Assembly (NCBI GenBank): GCA_045658985.1
Contig: JAZOWC010000038.1
Coordinates: forward strand, 5,220-69,219
Length of the DNA: 64,000 bases
From: RGIG3513 sp045658985
GTDB lineage: Bacteria > Bacillota > Clostridia > Oscillospirales > Butyricicoccaceae
Direction of reading: 5' to 3'
The notes below the pieces were generated by a model. That model was given only the letters and a program-made list of their open reading frames with translations. It had not been told where the DNA came from and made no database searches. The position numbers and the translations under genes were made by a program. This document shows, piece after piece, positions 25,671 through 33,212 of this stretch; within the stretch, counting starts at the first letter, position 1, and the number at the start of each line of letters is the position of its first letter.

Positions 25671-26312
25671 TTGCGGGAAATACTGCTGATGATTCCCGCG
25701 GTTTTGATAGTTATTACTTTGCATGAACTGGCTCACGGTTTTGCGGCCTATCTGCTTGGAGACGACACAGCGCAAAATCGCGGCAGGCTTACATTTAACC
25801 CTATTGCTCATATTGATATATGGGGATTTTTGTGTATGCTTGTTGCGGGAATAGGCTGGGCCAAGCCGGTCCCCGTGTCACCGTATAAGTTCAAGATCAA
25901 AAATAAAAAGCTCGGTATGGCTCTTACGGCATTGGCAGGCCCCTTTGCCAATCTGCTGATCGCCTTTGTATTTCTGTTTATCAGAACTCTGCTTGTTATA
26001 TACGGATATGACAGACCCATTCTTTTGGGGATGGCTACGTTTATGGAACTTACGGCAATAATGAGTGTCGGACTTATGGCATTTAACCTTATTCCCATTC
26101 CTCCGCTGGATGGATCAAAGATCCTCCTGCCTTTTTTGCCGGGCAAAGTTTTGGAATTTTTCTACAAGTACGAGCGATATATCAGTATAGGATTTCTTGT
26201 GCTGCTGATGCTTGATCTGCTTGACGGCGTTATTAACTCGGTCGTCGGATGGATACTCAATATCCTTATTGAACTGATAATAAAAATCATAATCGGAGTA
26301 GGTTTGATCTGA
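25671..26312 (+). CDS. M50 site-2 protease, YwhC/RseP-like small form
   Basis: A membrane zinc protease with HELAHGF near residues 18-24 and the second metal motif IPIPPLDGSKIL near 140. It has about five membrane segments and no PDZ or CBS domain. It is related to SpoIVFB, but in an scpAB context. The coordinates use TTG 25671, but GGAGGG at 25640-25645 is 7 nt before an in-frame ATT at 25653, which would add six residues (LFRNSL after the start). It ends at the ATG of scpA. Confidence 0.88.
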   Translation: MREILLMIPAVLIVITLHELAHGFAAYLLGDDTAQNRGRLTFNPIAHIDIWGFLCMLVAGIGWAKPVPVSPYKFKIKNKKLGMALTALAGPFANLLIAFVFLFIRTLLVIYGYDRPILLGMATFMELTAIMSVGLMAFNLIPIPPLDGSKILLPFLPGKVLEFFYKYERYISIGFLVLLMLDLLDGVINSVVGWILNILIELIIKIIIGVGLI

Positions 26313-27055
26313 TGAATGAAGTCACATTTCATCTTGACGCGTTTGACGGGCCTTTGGACCTTCTGCTGCATCTTATATCCAAGAACAAGGTTGAGATCAC
26401 CGATATACCTATTGCGGAGATCCTCAGACAGTATCTTGAGTATATCAGTGTAATGCAGGAGTTTGATCTGGATGTGGCCAGCGATTTTATCGCTATGGCT
26501 GCTCAGCTCATGCAAATTAAATCAAAGATGCTTTTGCCTGTGTACGATGATGAGCCGCAGGAAGACCCGAGAGCACAGCTTGTTGAACAGCTGCTCGAAT
26601 ATCAGCGTTTCAAAGAAGCAGGCGGATATTTGGGCGGAATTTCCGAAGCGGGCAGAGATCTGTATGTCAGGCCGCAGGAACATTTGGAAAAGGACTATTC
26701 CAATATCGTCTATGATCATACCGCCGAGCAACTGTCAAAGGCAATCGACGATATTATGCAGCGGGCACAAAGACGCATGCCGCCTCCCATAACCGCATTC
26801 AAATCCATTGTCGGCAAAGAAGCTGTGCCTGTTAACGGACGCATAACACATATTTTGCAACTTTTTACAAAAAATGATACCATAAAGCTTGAGACACTTT
26901 TGCTTTCAAGCAGGAGCCGCTCGGAAATCGTGGCGTATTTTCTCGCCATACTGGAGCTGAGCAAAAACGGACGTGTTGTATTGGACTATACCGATGATGA
27001 CTATTATCTCCGACTTTCGACGGAGAATATGGAGGCTGCAGATGGAGTACAATGA
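26312..27055 (+). CDS. scpA: Segregation and condensation protein A
   Basis: The kleisin partner of SMC in chromosome organisation. 247 residues: the conserved start VTFHLDAFDGPLDLLLHLIS, the helix with FIAMAAQLMQIKSKMLLP and a C-terminal winged-helix segment (VAYFLAILELSKNGRVVL). It overlaps the previous stop by one base and scpB by 14 bp. Confidence 0.96.
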   Translation: MNEVTFHLDAFDGPLDLLLHLISKNKVEITDIPIAEILRQYLEYISVMQEFDLDVASDFIAMAAQLMQIKSKMLLPVYDDEPQEDPRAQLVEQLLEYQRFKEAGGYLGGISEAGRDLYVRPQEHLEKDYSNIVYDHTAEQLSKAIDDIMQRAQRRMPPPITAFKSIVGKEAVPVNGRITHILQLFTKNDTIKLETLLLSSRSRSEIVAYFLAILELSKNGRVVLDYTDDDYYLRLSTENMEAADGVQ

Positions 27056-27611
27056 AATAGAATGCAAGCTTGAGGCTGTACTTTTTGCGTCGGGCGAGTC
27101 TATAAGCGAAGACAAACTCTGTGCAGTTCTTGGTGTAGATAAAGTCACACTTTCTGAGACTGCGCAGAATCTTGCGGATTATTATGATTACAACCGACGC
27201 GGCATCAAACTTATCAAGCTCGACAACCGTTATCAGCTTTGCTCACGTGCCGAGTACGGCAGGGAAGTGAGAAATGCGCTGGAGACAAGACGCAGACCCA
27301 CTCTTACGCCCTCTGCGCTGGAGGTATTGGCTATAATCGCATATAAGCAGCCGGTTACAAAAGCGTACATTGAGCAGATTCGCGGTGTAGACAGCGATTA
27401 TACTGTCGGCAGCCTCATCGACAAGACTCTCATTGAACCTTGTGGCAGACTTGATGTGCCGGGCAGACCGATATTGTACCGCACAACCGAGAACTTTTTG
27501 AGGAGTTTTGGCATATCCTCGCTTGATATGCTGCCTCAGCTGTCACATATGCTCGAGAATGAGTCTGAGCAGCTTACCATTCAGGAGCTTGTTTCGGAGG
27601 AAATGCAATGA
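27042..27611 (+). CDS. scpB: Segregation and condensation protein B
   Basis: ScpB dimerises through winged-helix domains and binds ScpA. 189 residues with the family segments ECKLEAVLFASGESIS, LTPSALEVLAIIAYKQPVTK and VPGRPILYRTTENFLR. I chose ATG 27042 (GGAGG 6 nt ahead, 14 bp overlap with scpA) over a longer frame that would start well inside scpA. Confidence 0.96.
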   Translation: MEYNEIECKLEAVLFASGESISEDKLCAVLGVDKVTLSETAQNLADYYDYNRRGIKLIKLDNRYQLCSRAEYGREVRNALETRRRPTLTPSALEVLAIIAYKQPVTKAYIEQIRGVDSDYTVGSLIDKTLIEPCGRLDVPGRPILYRTTENFLRSFGISSLDMLPQLSHMLENESEQLTIQELVSEEMQ

Positions 27612-28198
27612 TAGCGCTGGTTGCCATTGCAGCCGTGATATTTGCGGTTCTGGTGGCGCCTGTTGGCGTGCATATTAAGTATTCGGATGATTTTGCGTTA
27701 TGGCTGTCCTATGCCGGAATCAGATTCGGTATCGTACCCGCGAAAGAGAAGAAAAACAAACCCAAAAAACAATCGGACAAACCAAAGGGCAAGAAGCAAA
27801 AAACAAAGCTCAGGCTGTCTTTTGACGATATCCTGCAGCTTGTCGGCACTGGACTGCAGGCGGTAAAAAAGCTTGTCAAAACCCTGCGTATCAGACGTTT
27901 TAAGCTGGCTATCGTGGTATCCGGCGAGGACGCAGCCTCGGCAGCCATCAATTATGGCAGAGTATGCGCGTTGGCTTCGGCTTCTTATCCTGTGATAGAA
28001 AAGTCACTGGACAAGGGGCAGACCGATATTTCCGTGGATCTTGAGTATGATTCCAAAACATCCGTACAAGCTGATATAATAATCAAGGCCATGACGGTAA
28101 AAATTATTATTATTGCAGTCAAAGCGCTGTTTGCAGTTTTACCAATCATTAACAAAAAGAATGAGAAAGGCGGCAGGTCAAATGAGCAACATAAATGA
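27608..28198 (+). CDS. DUF2953 membrane-anchored protein
   Basis: 196 residues: an N-terminal membrane segment (residues about 2-18), a Lys-rich loop (about 45-68), a beta-rich middle and a second hydrophobic stretch near 165-187. It fits DUF2953, found in sporulating Firmicutes and usually beside ytfJ, as here. The ATG overlaps the scpB stop by 4 bp and the 3' end overlaps ytfJ by 17 bp. Function unknown. Confidence 0.82.
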   Translation: MIALVAIAAVIFAVLVAPVGVHIKYSDDFALWLSYAGIRFGIVPAKEKKNKPKKQSDKPKGKKQKTKLRLSFDDILQLVGTGLQAVKKLVKTLRIRRFKLAIVVSGEDAASAAINYGRVCALASASYPVIEKSLDKGQTDISVDLEYDSKTSVQADIIIKAMTVKIIIIAVKALFAVLPIINKKNEKGGRSNEQHK

Positions 28199-28568
28199 AT
28201 CCATGGGTATCACCATAGAAAAAATCAAGGATATGATCGATGTGAATACGGTGGTCGGTGATCCTATCACTACACCTGACGGCACTACTCTGATCCCCGT
28301 ATCCAAGGTAAGCTTTGGCTTTGCTTCCGGCGGCACCGATGGCACCAATATGCGATTTGGCGCAGGAGCAGGTGCGGGCGTAAATATTACACCTATCGCG
28401 TTTATGGTCATCAAGGACGGTAACACTCGTATGATATACGTTCAGCCTCCCGTAAATTCTGCTGTAGACAGGCTGATCGATATGCTCCCTGAGGCTGCAG
28501 ACAAAGTGTCTGAGTTTATCAAAAATCGCAAGAACAAAGAAGATTCTTCTGAAGAATCGGTATATTGA
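28182..28568 (+). CDS. ytfJ: Sporulation protein YtfJ (GerW family)
   Basis: 128 residues with the GerW/YtfJ core: DVNTVVGDPITTPDGTTLIPVSKVSFGFASGGT, then a Gly-rich turn and ITPIAFMVIKDG. In B. subtilis the homologue is needed for germination with some nutrients. The start is ATG 28182 inside the DUF2953 end. It lies in the lon-rpsA run beside the carboxypeptidase gene. Confidence 0.92.
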   Translation: MSNINESMGITIEKIKDMIDVNTVVGDPITTPDGTTLIPVSKVSFGFASGGTDGTNMRFGAGAGAGVNITPIAFMVIKDGNTRMIYVQPPVNSAVDRLIDMLPEAADKVSEFIKNRKNKEDSSEESVY

Positions 28569-28610
28569 TATGTCCGTCTCCCATATAATCCTATATGGGA
28601 GATGATAATA

Positions 28611-29699
28611 TTGAGGAAAATCGTATGCCTTGCGGCCGCGCTCTTGTTGGTATCAATGAGCGTATTTGCCGCAGATGTAACCGTATCCGCACAGTCGGCA
28701 ATATTGTATGATTGCACTACAGGCAAAGTAATCTACGAAAAACAGGTCGACGAGCACCGCCTTATTGCCAGTACCACAAAGATCATGACAGGTTTGCTTG
28801 CTGCGGAGATGTATAATCTTGAGCAGAGTGTTGTTATTGATGCAAAATGGTGCGGAGCAGAGGGCTCGTCCATGTATCTGACGGCAGGTGAGACGGTCAC
28901 TGTCAAAGACCTGCTCTACGGTCTTATGCTTATGAGCGGCAATGATGCTGCCCTGGCCTTGTCCTGCATATATTCGGGTGAAAGCTCCGATTTTGTCGAG
29001 CTGATGAATAGAAAAGCTGCCGAGCTCGGACTCAGAGACACTCATTTTTCCAATCCGTCCGGCTTGGATGAGGACGACCATTATTCCACGGCGAGAGATA
29101 TGGCACGGCTTGCCCATTATGCCCTCAATAACCCGACTTTTGCCGCAGTATGTGCTACGAGGCAGATTGAGACTGCGGGCAGATTTATGACAAATCATAA
29201 CAAGCTTCTGTTCCTTATACCCGGCGCCGCAGGAGTAAAGACGGGGTACACCGACGAAGCAGGCAGATGTCTTGTATCTGCTGTTGAGCGCGACGGAAGG
29301 AAGCTTATTGCTGTTACCTTTGATGCTCCCGATGACTGGAACGATCACGAAAAGCTCTATGATATGGGATTTTATGATATGCGCGTGCGCAATATCATAA
29401 AATCCGGTATGGTTGGCTATGCATATGCCGCAGGAAAGGGCATGGTCGAGCTTCGCATTGACAATGACGTCCGTTATTGTCTTACTGCGGAGGAGATCGA
29501 TCGGTTGGATATCAGACTGACGGGTGACCGTATCGTATACGGGTGCAGGAATGAGGGAGACCTTTACGGCGAGATAACAGTCAGGCTTGACGGGGCTGTT
29601 ATATGCAGAGAACCGGTATATTTTTGTGATAATATAGAAGAAGAACTGCCAAAACAGACGTTTTGGGATAAGATAAAAGGGATTTTTACCTTGAGGTGA
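28611..29699 (+). CDS. D-alanyl-D-alanine carboxypeptidase (DacF-like)
   Basis: A secreted penicillin-binding enzyme trimming peptidoglycan stems. It has a signal peptide at the start (cut expected after FAADVTVSA or close to it), then the three S11 motifs: STTK (IASTTKIMTG), SGN (LMSGNDAAL) and KTG (VKTGYTDEA). The C-terminal PBP5-C-like beta domain follows. The start is TTG 28611, 9 nt after GGGAG. ATG 28602 touches that site. The place next to ytfJ suggests DacF, the sporulation type. Confidence 0.9.
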   Translation: MRKIVCLAAALLLVSMSVFAADVTVSAQSAILYDCTTGKVIYEKQVDEHRLIASTTKIMTGLLAAEMYNLEQSVVIDAKWCGAEGSSMYLTAGETVTVKDLLYGLMLMSGNDAALALSCIYSGESSDFVELMNRKAAELGLRDTHFSNPSGLDEDDHYSTARDMARLAHYALNNPTFAAVCATRQIETAGRFMTNHNKLLFLIPGAAGVKTGYTDEAGRCLVSAVERDGRKLIAVTFDAPDDWNDHEKLYDMGFYDMRVRNIIKSGMVGYAYAAGKGMVELRIDNDVRYCLTAEEIDRLDIRLTGDRIVYGCRNEGDLYGEITVRLDGAVICREPVYFCDNIEEELPKQTFWDKIKGIFTLR

Positions 29700-29703
29700 T
29701 AGA

Positions 29704-30426
29704 TTGAACGAGAGATTACAGAAGATCCTTTCAGAAGCGGGAATCTGCTCGCGCAGGGCGGCAGAAAAGCTTATTGAACAAGGACGTGTAAAGGTAAACG
29801 GCATTACGGCATCGGTGGGAGAATCCGCTGATATTGATGCCGATGAAATTACCGTAGACGGCAAGAAAATCAAAAGAAAATCCGAATACGTATACATAAT
29901 GCTGAACAAACCCAGAGGTTATGTTACTACCCTCGCGGATGAAGCGGGCAGAAAATGCGTCACGGAGCTTGTATCCGATCTCGGAGTACGTGTTTACCCC
30001 ATAGGACGTCTTGATATGCATTCGGAGGGTATGCTGCTGATGACCAACGACGGTGATCTGGCATACAGACTTACCCATCCCAAGCACGAGGTATACAAGA
30101 AATATCTGGTCAAGATAACTTGCGACAGCGGAAGAGAGCATATTATGCCTGATGTTGCATTGTCCAAACCCATAGAGATAGATGGCATAAAGCTGCTGCC
30201 TGCCAAATGCAGGATAGTTGAGAAAATTGATGAGGATAAGTATATTCTCACTATTTCCATCCGTGAGGGTAAAAACAGACAGATACGCAGAATGTGCGTT
30301 GCATGCGGCTATACAGTTAATGCCCTCAAGCGTGTATCTGTCGGTGACGTTATGCTTGGTAATCTGCCAAGCGGCAGCTGGCGTCATCTGACAAAAGATG
30401 AAGTGGAATATCTCAAAACAGTTTAG
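29704..30426 (+). CDS. rluB: rRNA pseudouridine synthase (RluB/RsuA family)
   Basis: 240 residues: an N-terminal S4 RNA-binding domain (RLQKILSEAGICSRRAAEKLIEQG) followed by the catalytic region GRLDMHSEGMLLMTNDGDL with its Asp, and EGKNRQIRRM near the end. The family forms pseudouridine in 23S (RluB) or 16S (RsuA) rRNA. RluB is the usual call in this context. The start is TTG 29704, 4 bp after the carboxypeptidase stop. Confidence 0.9.
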   Translation: MNERLQKILSEAGICSRRAAEKLIEQGRVKVNGITASVGESADIDADEITVDGKKIKRKSEYVYIMLNKPRGYVTTLADEAGRKCVTELVSDLGVRVYPIGRLDMHSEGMLLMTNDGDLAYRLTHPKHEVYKKYLVKITCDSGREHIMPDVALSKPIEIDGIKLLPAKCRIVEKIDEDKYILTISIREGKNRQIRRMCVACGYTVNALKRVSVGDVMLGNLPSGSWRHLTKDEVEYLKTV

Positions 30427-30463
30427 TTTTATATGAATCATAAACTATAAGGGCGGTGTGGGT

Positions 30464-31294
30464 ATGAAGCGTATCAATGAAGCAATTGCAGAAAAAATGA
30501 ACGAGTTTACCAGAGGTCAGAAGCTTTTGGCGACCTTTATCTCGGAGCATTGTGACAAGGCTGCGTTTATGAGTTCTTTTGAGCTGGCAGCCTATACGGG
30601 CGTCAGCCAGTCCACTGTAATCAGATTCTCCAATGCTATGGGATACAACGGTTATGCCGAGTTTCAGGAGGCATTGCAGACCGAGCTCAAGTATCGTCTG
30701 ACTACGCTTGAGAGATTTGAGTTGCTGTCCGAGCAGCCTACGGATGCAGATGTTGTATCTGAGATCGCTCTGTGTGATGCCCGCAACATAAAGAAGAATG
30801 CGGGGACAAGCAGTGACGCACTCAAGAACATTGCAACCCGAATTATGCTTTCGTCCAGGGTATATGTATACGGTCAGGGTGCCGCCTCGGCAGCTGCGGT
30901 GTATCTGTCTGCCTATCTGCGTAATATGCTGCCCAATATCAGCTGTATCAATCAGCTCGGTATAGATCCTCTGTCGGCGGTTGCACAGATAGAGAATGGC
31001 GATCTGCTGATTTGTATCAGTTTTCCCGTTCATACCTCGGCTACATTGGATATGCTCGAGTATGCAAAGAGCCGTGATGCAGGTATTGTATCTATCAGCG
31101 AGAGCAAGGATTCGCAGATAGCGGTCTTGTCCGACGTCAGTCTGGTTTCCGAGTGCGGAGACTACGGCATAAACGGTACTCTTGCGCCTGTTATTTCCCT
31201 TTGTGGCGCTATTATAAGCATCCTTGCCCGTTCGGATGAGCGATTTAAAAACAAGCTCAACGGCGTTGGCGAAGCACATAAAAATAGAAGGTGA
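30464..31294 (+). CDS. MurR/RpiR family transcriptional regulator
   Basis: 276 residues: an N-terminal RpiR helix-turn-helix (SSFELAAYTGVSQSTVIRFSNAMGYNGY, about 44-70) and a C-terminal SIS sugar-phosphate domain (YGQGAASAAAVYL; ISFPVHTSATLDMLEYAK). Such proteins control sugar or cell-wall sugar genes, but none is nearby, so the target is unknown. ATG 30464 is chosen over GTG 30458. It overlaps the track of the next gene at its stop. Confidence 0.88.
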   Translation: MKRINEAIAEKMNEFTRGQKLLATFISEHCDKAAFMSSFELAAYTGVSQSTVIRFSNAMGYNGYAEFQEALQTELKYRLTTLERFELLSEQPTDADVVSEIALCDARNIKKNAGTSSDALKNIATRIMLSSRVYVYGQGAASAAAVYLSAYLRNMLPNISCINQLGIDPLSAVAQIENGDLLICISFPVHTSATLDMLEYAKSRDAGIVSISESKDSQIAVLSDVSLVSECGDYGINGTLAPVISLCGAIISILARSDERFKNKLNGVGEAHKNRR

Positions 31295-31299
31295 TGGAT

Positions 31300-32535
31300 A
31301 TGCTTTCGGTAGCGGTCATAGGCGGCGGCGCATCTGGAATGATGGCAGCCTGTATCGCAGCCAAAAACGGTGCGAGCGTTACTTTGTTTGAACGCGGCAG
31401 CATCTGCGGCGTAAAACTGAATATTACCGGCAAAGGCAGATGCAACGTCACCAATAACTGCGACGTTAATACTCTTATTGCCAACACTGTCAAAAACGGA
31501 AGATTCCTGTACAGTGCTTTTTCTGCCTTTGATTCTCAGGCGGCTATGGCTTTTTTTGAAGAGTGCGGCGTAAAACTCAAGACCGAGAGGGGAAACAGGG
31601 TGTTCCCCGTATCGGACAGCGCCAAAGAGGTTACCGGCGCCCTCAGGACTATGTTGCATAGACTTGGTGTAAATATCGTCAAAGAGCGTGTTTTAAGCGT
31701 AAAAGAAGATAATGGTGAAGTATGCGGCGTATGCGGTGAAAACGGCGCATTTTATGCCTCAGACCGAGTTATAGTGGCTACGGGCGGTATGTCCTATCCG
31801 CGCACAGGCTCAACCGGTGACGGATACCGCATAGCAAAGGCTCTGGGACATACTGTGACCGAACTTTCTCCGTCGCTGGTACCGCTTGTGATAAAAGGCA
31901 ATATTCCAAAACGTCTTGAGGGACTGGCGCTCAAGAATGTCGGACTGACCGTGTCATGCGGCAGCAAGAATATATATACCGATTTTGGTGAGATGGTGTT
32001 CACGGCTAACGGTGTTTCAGGTCCTATGATACTTAGTGCTTCGGCGCATCTTGGCAGGAAAAACACCTTCCCGTACGATGTGTTTATAGATCTCAAGCCT
32101 GCTTTGACAAATGAGGTTCTTGACAAGCGTATCCTCAGTGATTTCAATGAGTCAAAGAACCGTGATTTCGTCAATTCGCTGGGTAAGCTGCTGCCATCAA
32201 AGCTCATCCCCGTTATCATTGAACTCAGCGGCATTCCTGCCGACAAAAAGGTGAATTCCATAACCGCGGAGGAGCGGGGAAGACTTTGCTCGCTGATTAA
32301 GGCGTTCAAGCTTCAGGCTGTGTCATTTGGCTCTATGGATGAAGCTGTTGTTACCTCGGGCGGTATATCCGTAAAAGAAATTAATCCAAAGACCATGGAA
32401 TCAAAGCTGGTCAGCGGATTGTATTTTTGCGGCGAGGTCATAGACGTTGATGCCTATACGGGTGGTTTTAATCTCCAGATTGCGTGGTCAACCGGCTACT
32501 GTGCCGGTACCTACGCTTCGGGAAAGGAAGTATAA
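31300..32535 (+). CDS. NAD(P)/FAD-dependent oxidoreductase (BaiN/HI0933 family)
   Basis: 411 residues: an FAD-binding Rossmann start (LSVAVIGGGASGMMAACIAAKNG), GKGRCNVTNNC, ATGGMSYPRTGSTGDGY and the C-terminal GGFNLQIAWSTGY. This is the HI0933/YhiN flavoprotein family. BaiN is a named member, but bile acid activity cannot be inferred. ATG 31300 has GAAGGTGA 5-7 nt ahead. Confidence 0.88.
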   Translation: MLSVAVIGGGASGMMAACIAAKNGASVTLFERGSICGVKLNITGKGRCNVTNNCDVNTLIANTVKNGRFLYSAFSAFDSQAAMAFFEECGVKLKTERGNRVFPVSDSAKEVTGALRTMLHRLGVNIVKERVLSVKEDNGEVCGVCGENGAFYASDRVIVATGGMSYPRTGSTGDGYRIAKALGHTVTELSPSLVPLVIKGNIPKRLEGLALKNVGLTVSCGSKNIYTDFGEMVFTANGVSGPMILSASAHLGRKNTFPYDVFIDLKPALTNEVLDKRILSDFNESKNRDFVNSLGKLLPSKLIPVIIELSGIPADKKVNSITAEERGRLCSLIKAFKLQAVSFGSMDEAVVTSGGISVKEINPKTMESKLVSGLYFCGEVIDVDAYTGGFNLQIAWSTGYCAGTYASGKEV

Positions 32536-32537
32536 AT

Positions 32538-33212
32538 ATGAAAAAAGTTGCAATTGCCATTGATGGCCCCTCCGGCGCAGGTAAAAGCTCTATTGCCAAG
32601 GCGCTGGCCAAAAAACTTGGTATAGTATATGTTGACACCGGTGCTATTTACCGCACTGTCGGTCTTTATATCTGGAGGAACAATGTTGATTCCAAGGATG
32701 CATCAAAGATTATTTTTATGCTGCCCGAGATCTCGGTCAAGCTCGCATATGTAGACGGCACACAGCATATTTTCCTGAACGGTGAGGATGTGTCCGGTCT
32801 TATCAGAACGGAGACAATATCAAAGTATGCAAGCGACGTATCCGCTATTCCTGAGGTCAGAGCGTTTTTGCTGTCTCTGCAGAGGGATATGGCCAAGGAG
32901 AACAGTGTTATTATGGACGGCAGAGATATAGGAACGGTTGTTCTGCCTGATGCGGAGGTCAAAATATTCCTCACTGCCTCTGCCGAGGTCAGAGCGCAGC
33001 GCAGATATAAAGAGCTCGTCGAAAAGGGCGAGAAAGTCGTATTTGAGGACGTTCTTGCCGCAATAATTACCCGAGATACCAATGACAGCTCCCGTGCTGC
33101 TGCACCGCTCAAGGCTGCCGATGATGCCGTTATACTTGACAGTTCGGATATCAATGCGGAGCAGACACTTAATGCCGCCATTGAAATAATCAACAGCAAG
33201 ATCGCGGAATGA
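32538..33212 (+). CDS. cmk: Cytidylate kinase
   Basis: Makes CDP/dCDP from CMP/dCMP. 224 residues: Walker A GPSGAGKSS near 10-18, YVDTGAIYRTVGL, MDGRDIGTVVLPDAEVKIFLTA and the LID region RRYKEL. ATG 32538 has a weak site (GGAAGTATAAAT). A longer frame reaches back into the previous gene and is rejected. It overlaps ispH-rpsA by 4 bp. The cmk-ispH-rpsA order is standard in Clostridia. Confidence 0.96.
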   Translation: MKKVAIAIDGPSGAGKSSIAKALAKKLGIVYVDTGAIYRTVGLYIWRNNVDSKDASKIIFMLPEISVKLAYVDGTQHIFLNGEDVSGLIRTETISKYASDVSAIPEVRAFLLSLQRDMAKENSVIMDGRDIGTVVLPDAEVKIFLTASAEVRAQRRYKELVEKGEKVVFEDVLAAIITRDTNDSSRAAAPLKAADDAVILDSSDINAEQTLNAAIEIINSKIAE

